Part shown: piece after piece, positions 20,565 to 25,309 of the stretch
How positions within the stretch are numbered: the stretch's first letter is position 1
Layout: each line of letters opens with the position of its first letter
Virus record (IMG/VR): IMGVR_UViG_3300017743_000110
Coordinates: 1 to 25,309 of that record
DNA from: a virus
Length of the DNA stretch: 25,309 bases
Strand: one strand, 5' to 3'
The notes under the pieces: model-generated
The model's database searches: none
Told to the model about the DNA's origin: nothing
What the model saw: the letters and a program-made list of their open reading frames with translations, nothing else
Position numbers and translations under genes: made by a program

Positions 20565-20619
20565 AATATAAAACCCTTCACAGGTTTTGTAAAGGGTCAG
20601 TGTGACAGTTTTTAATCTG
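20565..20619 (-). promoter_or_regulatory. Dyad-class promoter 6
   Basis: TATATT (20570-20565), 17-base spacer, TTTACA (20593-20588). The dyad CAGAT-N4-AACTG (20619-20606) is followed by TCAC; its outer AACC is 29 bases from the -35 box. It overlaps the TAA of the 54-residue gene. Confidence 0.68.
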
Positions 20620-20776
20620 GTTTATTATCCTCAGGTTCTTTCAATTTTCGTACAAGATGTTCTGCGTAATCTTCCATTTTATCTGGATGAACTGCTCTGA
20701 TACCAGAATCCTTGATTGCTTTTTCAATAGAATTGATCTCTTCTGGGCAAATTTTCTTTTCTTTCGGAAGAGTCAT
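20612..20776 (-). CDS. Small protein, 54 aa
   Basis: ATG 20776; product MTLPKEKKICPEEINSIEKA then IKDSGIRAVHPDKMEDYAEH. Charged and mostly helical. A TAAAAT sequence some 40 bases upstream may be its -10 box. No domain is recognised. Confidence 0.68.
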   Translation of the reverse strand: MTLPKEKKICPEEINSIEKAIKDSGIRAVHPDKMEDYAEHLVRKLKEPEDNKPD

Positions 20777-20850
20777 AGTAGAATGTTTAACTGTTAGTAT
20801 TTTATCAGGAAATCAACAAAAACACAAATTTCTTTACATTATATTCATAT

Positions 20851-21366
20851 TCACCCGTAGGAAATCCGCAAAAATTCAGACGGAACTTGCAAAACGTTTT
20901 CAATTTCATCATCATAGATTCGATAAAATCTACTTTTTATTCTACCATCATCAGCACGGTATCTTCTAACTGAACCCAGGTGCATATTGTACCCAATGAA
21001 TCCATTCTCAATAAAATCTAATACTGTGGTGACTGGATGATAATCATAGAGAAGTCCAGGTGTTCTTGCTTCATAGATGAAGGTATAAGTTTCTCCTGGA
21101 ACTGGGTAACTTTTAATTTCTGGTATGTGAATTAAATCTTCTTTAGACAAAACTTCAATCAACTCATTCATGTAGTATCTTGAATCCATGTTGACTGCAA
21201 GATTACTCAAAAGAGTTTCCATTCTTGTTAAAGTTGGTTCTTCACTCTGTTGCCTTAACTTTTCTCTCTGACGTGTGAGGAAACTTCCTTTTCTTTTAAT
21301 TCCACCTCGTTTACTTCGACCAGTTACATCACTTCGGTCATTAAAATTTTGAAAAGAGTTGGTCAT
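20851..21366 (-). CDS. Probable late protein, 171 aa
   Basis: Starts MTNSFQNFNDRSDVTGRSKR with a basic, likely disordered first 40 residues, followed by a folded domain (YYMNELIEVLSKEDLIHIPE, YTFIYEARTPGLLYDYHPVT, FYRIYDDEIENVLQVPSEFL). I recall similar proteins in cyanophage genomes without assigned function. It follows the 108-residue gene by an ATGA overlap downstream of a late-type box, which suggests a virion or packaging role. Confidence 0.83.
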   Translation of the reverse strand: MTNSFQNFNDRSDVTGRSKRGGIKRKGSFLTRQREKLRQQSEEPTLTRMETLLSNLAVNMDSRYYMNELIEVLSKEDLIHIPEIKSYPVPGETYTFIYEARTPGLLYDYHPVTTVLDFIENGFIGYNMHLGSVRRYRADDGRIKSRFYRIYDDEIENVLQVPSEFLRISYG

Positions 21367-21689
21367 TTTTTACCCAGTGTGCGCTTAACTCCTTTTTTTA
21401 CAAGTTTATACGCAGCACTGCCTAATTCTTGTCTTTGTTGTTTGCTTTTTTCTATATGACGTGCTTTTTTTTCGTTCGCTGCTTCAGCATCATTGGATCG
21501 CTTCTCTGCTGCTGCGTCTACTTCAGATTCAGTATCTTTATTTTTCTCTGAGGAACGTTCTTTAAACTTTTCTAAGTTGTCTAAAGATCTTTGCTTTGCA
21601 AGTTCTTTTCTTGATATTAATTTAGAAACTGATTCAGACTCTTTATCATTAGAGTCTGAATCTTCCTTAAAATGTTTAAAAGATTTCAT
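21363..21689 (-). CDS. Highly charged probable late protein, 108 aa
   Basis: Starts MKSFKHFKEDSDSNDKESES. Almost wholly Lys/Glu/Ser/Asp with long helix-forming stretches (DNLEKFKERSSEKNKDTESE, SKQQRQELGSAAYKLVKKGV), so coiled-coil or disordered. Composition recalls scaffold or internal head proteins, which is only a hint. The late-type box AATAAATA is 22 bases before the ATG. Confidence 0.8.
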   Translation of the reverse strand: MKSFKHFKEDSDSNDKESESVSKLISRKELAKQRSLDNLEKFKERSSEKNKDTESEVDAAAEKRSNDAEAANEKKARHIEKSKQQRQELGSAAYKLVKKGVKRTLGKK

Positions 21690-21710
21690 TAAATCTTATG
21701 ATCTTTTGAG

Positions 21711-21718
21711 TATTTATT
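21711..21718 (-). promoter_or_regulatory. T4-type late promoter box
   Basis: AATAAATA on the minus strand, 22 bases upstream of ATG 21689 and overlapping the stop of the 46-residue gene. Confidence 0.65.
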
Positions 21719-21854
21719 CAAATAACTCCGAATCATCCAAATGAAATTCTTTACGTAAAGAATCAGACTCTTCTATAAGACCAAGATCCAATAAATGAAT
21801 CATTCTTTCGCAAAGATAACTTTCGACTTCGATTGAGGTTTTTTCTTTAAACAT
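21714..21854 (-). CDS. Small acidic protein, 46 aa
   Basis: ATG 21854, 2 bases after the previous stop. Product MFKEKTSIEVESYLCERMIH then LLDLGLIEESDSLRKEFHLD. Helical. Its stop TAA lies within the late-type box. Function is unknown. Confidence 0.7.
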   Translation of the reverse strand: MFKEKTSIEVESYLCERMIHLLDLGLIEESDSLRKEFHLDDSELFE

Positions 21855-21856
21855 GA

Positions 21857-22096
21857 TCAGGTGGTGAATTGTTCTACAATTTTAGACTCAATATTCTCTG
21901 CAAGTGCATATGTTGGCGCTTTCATAACATTCTCACGAAGACGACCATAAGAGTCATCATTCATTCCTTGATCTGCATCAGCAATTAAATCAAAACATTC
22001 ATTATCACTTTCGGCAACAACATTCCAGACACCGCCATATTCAGATCTGGGGAACGGAATAAAGTGATTAACGACGTAGAGAAACTTTTGAGTCAT
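21857..22096 (-). CDS. Small protein, 79 aa, cyanophage type
   Basis: Starts MTQKFLYVVNHFIPFPRSEY and continues GGVWNVVAESDNECFDLIAD, a strand, loop, strand, helix pattern. Driven by the TTGACA promoter at 22120-22148. I recall comparable small phage proteins (FVPFPxSEYGGVWxVIAE). Function is unknown. Confidence 0.82.
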   Translation of the reverse strand: MTQKFLYVVNHFIPFPRSEYGGVWNVVAESDNECFDLIADADQGMNDDSYGRLRENVMKAPTYALAENIESKIVEQFTT

Positions 22097-22119
22097 TGGT
22101 TTGTGTAAATTACCTTTTT

Positions 22120-22148
22120 AGTTTAGTGTGGATTGATCCTGGTGTCAA
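22120..22148 (-). promoter_or_regulatory. Sigma70-type promoter of the 79-aa gene
   Basis: TTGACA (22148-22143), 17-base spacer, TAAACT (22125-22120). The -35 box starts 4 bases after the stop of the 41-residue gene. No dyad is seen. Confidence 0.7.
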
Positions 22149-22151
22149 GGG

Positions 22152-22277
22152 TCAGTTGGTTATGATGTTTCCATAGATCGTGTTGTTTTTGATCTCATAA
22201 TTGTAACAATCTATGATTTCTTTGTAAAAATCATAAGAATACTTAACCTTGAACGATAATTTTTTATTCTTCACCAT
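22152..22277 (-). CDS. Small basic protein, 41 aa
   Basis: I chose ATG 22277 (MVKNKKLSFKVKYSYDFYKE) with GGGAG 8 bases upstream; the frame extends further but would overlap most of the previous gene. It overlaps that gene by 14 bases. No domain. Confidence 0.65.
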   Translation of the reverse strand: MVKNKKLSFKVKYSYDFYKEIIDCYNYEIKNNTIYGNIITN

Positions 22278-22551
22278 AATCTTGCTCCCAAAAATTGTTC
22301 CAATGGTTTTTACAAATTTCAGATTCATCATTAGAGTCACAAAACATACGATCAACAACTTTAAAACAAACTGAATTAAATTTGCCCACTATCCCCTTTA
22401 ATTGTATTTTTGTATGTTGCGAATGAACTTTAACATCTTTTACAGTGTAAAATTTTCCCACAGTACATGGAGGCCAATCATTGTTACCCCATAAGACTTG
22501 TTCTTTGATACATCCAACATATTCAACTGTGTCACCTATTTTGATATTCAT
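22264..22551 (-). CDS. SH3-like small protein, 95 aa
   Basis: I prefer ATG 22551 (MNIKIGDTVEYVGCIKEQVL) over 22563. The pattern KIGDTVEYV...CTVGKFYTVKDV...TKIQLKGIVGKFNSVCFKVV is that of small SH3-like beta-barrel proteins common in T4-like phages. It overlaps the deaminase-like gene by 20 bases. Function is unknown. Confidence 0.8.
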   Translation of the reverse strand: MNIKIGDTVEYVGCIKEQVLWGNNDWPPCTVGKFYTVKDVKVHSQHTKIQLKGIVGKFNSVCFKVVDRMFCDSNDESEICKNHWNNFWEQDYGEE

Positions 22552-22915
22552 AGAGAAATCCATTATCTGTAGTATAATAAACTTTATGTATCCCTGCCTC
22601 TTCTAATGCAAGAGTACAAATTGGACATGGTTTTGCCATTCTGAGTTTGTTTTGAGGATTAACTCTTGCAACAACAATTGTATCACACTCTTCCTTGCAT
22701 TTGACAAGGGCAGCAATTTCAGCATGAAGAAAGATCTTTTCATGAAGACCAACTCTCTCTGCAAATCTTGCTTGAAGTGGATGTGATTTTGTTTCAAGAT
22801 TAGTTGCTGAAACAACGACTTTATTCTTGCTCAACAAAACTGCACCTACTTTCTTTTTTGATGGTGATGATTTTGCTGTTTCAATTACAAAATCATAAAT
22901 GTTGTCAGAAAGCAT
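22532..22915 (-). CDS. Cytidine/deoxycytidylate deaminase-fold protein, 127 aa
   Basis: Zinc site HAEIAAL (HAE at 64-66, Glu as proton shuttle) and PCPIC (96-100, two Cys ligands), followed by ALEEAGIHKVYYTTDNG, are diagnostic of the CDA superfamily. Deamination of dCMP or cytidine would feed dTTP synthesis, which fits a phage with purine genes nearby. It is shorter than T4 gene cd (193), so the exact substrate is open; a tRNA or free-nucleoside deaminase is also possible. Confidence 0.85.
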   Translation of the reverse strand: MLSDNIYDFVIETAKSSPSKKKVGAVLLSKNKVVVSATNLETKSHPLQARFAERVGLHEKIFLHAEIAALVKCKEECDTIVVARVNPQNKLRMAKPCPICTLALEEAGIHKVYYTTDNGFLYEYQNR

Positions 22916-22955
22916 TTGAATCAGTTTCTATATTAGTAGTATATCAAATAACTTC

Positions 22956-23162
22956 CTAACTGGGGTTCGTAATGTGCGATTTTTGATCTGGCACATTATT
23001 GTCCCAATGACGAATTACTCCGCTAACAATAAAACAATTAGTAACCATATAAGAAATGAATATAATAGTACGTATGCCAGCCACGTAGTTATCATATGGT
23101 TTTGTTTTATCATCGGAGAAACTCCCTATTGAATACTTCCATATTTCCCATAATTTGTTCAT
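22956..23162 (-). CDS. Small membrane protein, 68 aa, cyanophage type
   Basis: Starts MNKLWEIWKYSIGSFSDDKT; one membrane helix (IRTIIFISYMVTNCFIVSGV). I recognise the MNKLWEIWxYxxGSFSD...YDNYVxxxRTxIF pattern from T4-like cyanophages, role unknown. It starts 9 bases after the previous stop. Confidence 0.87.
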   Translation of the reverse strand: MNKLWEIWKYSIGSFSDDKTKPYDNYVAGIRTIIFISYMVTNCFIVSGVIRHWDNNVPDQKSHITNPS

Positions 23163-23171
23163 GGTAACATT

Positions 23172-23372
23172 TTAACGATCATCATCCGTTGGAGTTAATC
23201 CAATAGTTCTCATAGTTTCTTGCTGTTTCATATACAATTTAATCCAGCATCTTGCCATGTCTCTAAGCATGTCAATATCATCACATTCTTCAATTTGACG
23301 TGATAACTTTTCATATTCAAACATTTTAGCAGTGCTTTGTAGCACTATTTCTGCTGGATTAAATTGACTCAT
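23172..23372 (-). CDS. Small helical protein, 66 aa, cyanophage type
   Basis: I chose ATG 23372 (MSQFNPAEIVLQSTAKMFEY), 7 bases after AGGAG; a longer in-frame start at 23396 overlaps the previous gene. The pattern NPAEIVLxSTxKMFEYEKLSRxI...MLRDMARCWIKLYMKQQE recurs in T4-like cyanophages. Function is unknown. Confidence 0.88.
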   Translation of the reverse strand: MSQFNPAEIVLQSTAKMFEYEKLSRQIEECDDIDMLRDMARCWIKLYMKQQETMRTIGLTPTDDDR

Positions 23373-23386
23373 TGTTCCTCTCCTTG

Positions 23387-23842
23387 TTATCTCCAATTTT
23401 TTGGTGTTTTACTAATTTTATATGCATTTTTTCTCAGACTATACCGTTTGATATATTTTTGCATATGTTCTTCACATTGAAAGTAGCAAACTTTCATTTC
23501 CTTTATATTTTTTTGCTTATGTACAAACTTGATGGGAAATGTTTCATGAAATGATGAGTTATCATTGCCAACAAAACCAGAGTCAATAAGTTCTTGTTTT
23601 TTAGTATATTTTTCTACTGCTTTTGGTTTAGCAGGTGTTTTTGGTTTGGCAGGAGTTTTAGGTTTACTAGTTGTTTTTGGTTTAGCAGGTGTTTTTGGTT
23701 TGGCAGGAGTTTTAGGTTTAGTTGTTGCCTTTGGTTTTTTAGTTGTTACCTTTGGTTTTTTAGTTGTTGCCTTTGGTTTAGCAGGAGTTTTAGGTTTGGG
23801 TGTTACCTTTGGTTTGGAAATTCTTTTCTTTCTCTCTGTCAT
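23387..23842 (-). CDS. Lys/Pro-repeat protein with C-terminal domain, 151 aa
   Basis: Residues 9-75 are built from KPKTPAKPK, KPKATTKKPK and KPKTTSKPK units, like histone H1-type or AlgP-type tails that bind nucleic acid. Residues 76-151 form a separate domain (DSGFVGNDNSSFHETFPIKF, CYFQCEEHMQKYIKRYSLRK), not recognised. ATGA overlap with purM. DNA-binding or compaction is inferred from composition only. Confidence 0.85.
   Translation of the reverse strand: MTERKKRISKPKVTPKPKTPAKPKATTKKPKVTTKKPKATTKPKTPAKPKTPAKPKTTSKPKTPAKPKTPAKPKAVEKYTKKQELIDSGFVGNDNSSFHETFPIKFVHKQKNIKEMKVCYFQCEEHMQKYIKRYSLRKNAYKISKTPKNWR
23605..23815 (-). repeat. Degenerate tandem repeat coding for Lys/Pro units
   Basis: Short units such as CCTAAAACTCCTGCC and CCAAAAACACCTGC recur, covering the low-complexity half of the gene. 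Copy number is likely to vary between relatives by slippage or recombination. Confidence 0.8.
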
Positions 23843-24768
23843 TTAACTTCTCCAATAACCCAAGATTTCATACCATGTGGTAGATCTGCAATAATTTCTT
23901 GAGACAATGTTACTACTTCTTCGGGTACAATTATACAGAATCCAATCCCAAGATTGAATACATTACGCATCTCATCTTCAGCAATGTCCCCTGCCTGTTG
24001 GATCTTATTGAAGAGTTCTGGTCTCTCCCAAGCAGAGTAATCAACATCAACAGTAAGACCTTTTGGGAGGCATCTAGGAAGGTTCTCAGGTAGTCCTCCG
24101 CCTGTAATATGTGCCATACCTAAGATAGGAACTTCATCTAATAGTTGTTGGATTAGATCAGAGTAGATGGTAGTTGGTGTCAACAACTCAGGCATCTCTT
24201 TATAAAAAATATTATGTCTAGACAACATATCATTGATCAGTGTATATCCATTACTATGAAGTCCACTACTCTCAATACCAATGACTACATCACCTGCTCT
24301 AATATTACTACCGTCAATAGTAGCGTTTTTCTCTACAACACCAGTGCAGAAACCAGCAAGGTCATAATCACTTGCTCTGAAATGCTCTGCAGTTTCTCCA
24401 CCTAGGAGTTCCATACCAGCAATCTCACACCCTTTAACAATTCCATGCACGATGTCATTAACATTAGAATCTATAGTTTTAGTAGAAATATAATCAAGAA
24501 AATATAGTGGTTTGGCACCACTACAGATTACATCATTGACACACATGGCAACAAGATCTTGTCCAATGGTAGTGTAATCTCTAGCAATCCTACAGACGTT
24601 AATTTTAGTTCCGACACCATCAGCACCAGATACTAAGACAGGTTTCTCATATCCAGATGGGATCTCCATCATTCCATTGAACCCACCAATGGTAGGTGCT
24701 ACAATTTTAAGATGCTCTACAAATGCTCTACCCTTTTCAATATCAACACCAGAAGTTTTGTAGTCCAT
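23839..24768 (-). CDS. purM: Phosphoribosylformylglycinamidine cyclo-ligase (AIR synthetase)
   Basis: 309 residues, against 345 in E. coli. The family motifs are in order: SGADGVGTK (47-55), GGETAE (123-128), SSGLHSNGY (167-175) and HITGGGLPENLPR (220-232). PurM closes FGAM to AIR with ATP in de novo purine synthesis. It is a known auxiliary metabolic gene of T4-like cyanophages and probably boosts nucleotide supply. TAATG overlap with the gene before it; purC lies just upstream. Confidence 0.97.
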   Translation of the reverse strand: MDYKTSGVDIEKGRAFVEHLKIVAPTIGGFNGMMEIPSGYEKPVLVSGADGVGTKINVCRIARDYTTIGQDLVAMCVNDVICSGAKPLYFLDYISTKTIDSNVNDIVHGIVKGCEIAGMELLGGETAEHFRASDYDLAGFCTGVVEKNATIDGSNIRAGDVVIGIESSGLHSNGYTLINDMLSRHNIFYKEMPELLTPTTIYSDLIQQLLDEVPILGMAHITGGGLPENLPRCLPKGLTVDVDYSAWERPELFNKIQQAGDIAEDEMRNVFNLGIGFCIIVPEEVVTLSQEIIADLPHGMKSWVIGEVK

Positions 24769-25037
24769 TAATGTATTTCTCCTTTCGCAATTTGTTCACG
24801 ACGTTTTAGTTTCCATACAATATACTCCATGGTGGGTACACACTGGGGGTTCCATCCAGCAAAAGTAGAGTGTTCTCCACTTGGGATCTGCCAACAGGGG
24901 GAGTCATCATTTTCAAGATCTAATGATTCTCTATAAGCATCATCACCGAGTAGAACAACTGCTCTCTCTGCTGAATTTAAACTACCAAAGCAAGCAAAGC
25001 AGCTCTTTCTAATCTCATCAGGGATATGGTGTTTCAT
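24768..25037 (-). CDS. Conserved-type small protein between purC and purM, 89 aa
   Basis: Starts MKHHIPDEIRKSCFACFGSL, then NSAERAVVLLGDDAYRESLD, PCWQIPSGEHSTFAGWNPQC and TMEYIVWKLKR. Two Cys in CFACF. I recall this protein from cyanophages in the same place. No domain name. ATGA overlap with purC and TAATG overlap with purM make a tight operon, so a role with the purine genes is possible but not shown. Confidence 0.85.
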   Translation of the reverse strand: MKHHIPDEIRKSCFACFGSLNSAERAVVLLGDDAYRESLDLENDDSPCWQIPSGEHSTFAGWNPQCVPTMEYIVWKLKRREQIAKGEIH

Positions 25038-25309
25038 TGAATAGCAAGCGGTTGCAGTCTATCTAGAATCTGACGATAAGCAGGTACAATATCACCTTCA
25101 TCTTTTCTGAACAAATCCTTATCAAATCTCTCATCACTACCAATCTTCCATAGTCTCATACTATCAGGACTAATCTCATCTGCAAGGTACAAATCTCCAT
25201 GAGCATCATAACCATACTCAACCTTAAAATCTACAAGGTCAATACCCAAGATGTAGAACATCTGTCGGAGATAATCATTAATCCGTAGTGTCATCTCAAT
25301 GAAAGGTTC
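25034..25309 (-). CDS. purC: SAICAR synthetase, C-terminal part (5' end outside window)
   Basis: The frame is open to the window edge (coding GAA CCT TTC ATT GAG before an internal Met at 25294). The visible 91 residues contain DFKVEYGYDAHGDLYLADEI, then SPDSMRLWKIGSDERFDKDL, the end of PurC (E. coli: DFKLEFG...GDEFSPDGSRLWD). PurC joins aspartate to CAIR. Partial; the start is not visible. Confidence 0.9.
   Translation of the reverse strand, partial: EPFIEMTLRINDYLRQMFYILGIDLVDFKVEYGYDAHGDLYLADEISPDSMRLWKIGSDERFDKDLFRKDEGDIVPAYRQILDRLQPLAIQ

Noticed and set aside
23565-23902. Two plus-strand frames with Phe/Gly/Leu-rich repeats
   Set aside because: They are antisense shadows of the Lys/Pro-repeat gene, and their repeats follow from its codons.
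1-25309. CRISPR array or insertion sequence
   Set aside because: The tandem repeats lack regular unique spacers of CRISPR length, and no transposase or terminal inverted repeats were seen.

Overview
The window is almost certainly a stretch of a T4-like cyanophage genome (Synechococcus/Prochlorococcus myovirus). T4-type baseplate wedge genes (gp25, gp6 and a large gp7-position protein) sit beside purine-biosynthesis genes (purC end, purM), which are host-like auxiliary metabolic genes typical of this group. The rest is dense runs of very small genes, many overlapping as ATGA or TGATG. Nearly everything is on the minus strand. The clear exception is an HNH endonuclease gene at 15.2-15.75 kb. 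All names rest on reading the sequence; no database search was run.

Layout, in coordinate order (minus-strand genes are transcribed from high to low coordinates). 1-8.4 kb is an AT-rich structural block: a large baseplate-region protein cut by the window edge, gp6, gp25, small conserved proteins, and a GT-A-type glycosyltransferase-like gene with both a sigma70-like and a T4-type late promoter. 8.4-8.6 kb is a GC-rich, hairpin-rich gap marking a change of content. 8.6-15 kb is an accessory region of small genes: a winged-helix-like candidate regulator, a GP88-like protein, a KTSC-like protein and a tRNA-Leu(UAA). It also holds tandem CTAG-containing repeats and many recognisable promoters and terminators. 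15-18.5 kb carries the plus-strand HNH gene, two adjacent 2OG-Fe(II) oxygenase paralogues and membrane proteins. 18.5-23.9 kb has further small genes, including an HExxH metallopeptidase, a cytidine/dCMP-deaminase-fold enzyme, two probable late genes and a Lys/Pro-repeat protein. 23.8-25.3 kb is purM, a small conserved gene, and the 3' end of purC.

The most interesting signal is regulatory. Six minus-strand promoters between 9.7 and 20.6 kb carry a dyad, CAGTT-N4-AA(C/G)TG within AACCAGTT-N4-AACTGTCAC. Its outer end lies 27-29 bases upstream of the -35 box, and the dyad sits on or beside the stop codon of the preceding gene. Two weaker copies keep the same register. Most of these promoters have poor -35 boxes, whereas promoters in the same window with consensus -35 boxes lack the dyad. 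This looks like an activator-dependent phage promoter class. Further signals are a putative promoter-to-terminator small RNA at 14.8 kb, a shared leader in front of three unrelated small genes, and repeat arrays. The genes probably act as an early/middle takeover block flanked by late structural genes, with purM/purC supporting nucleotide supply for phage replication.
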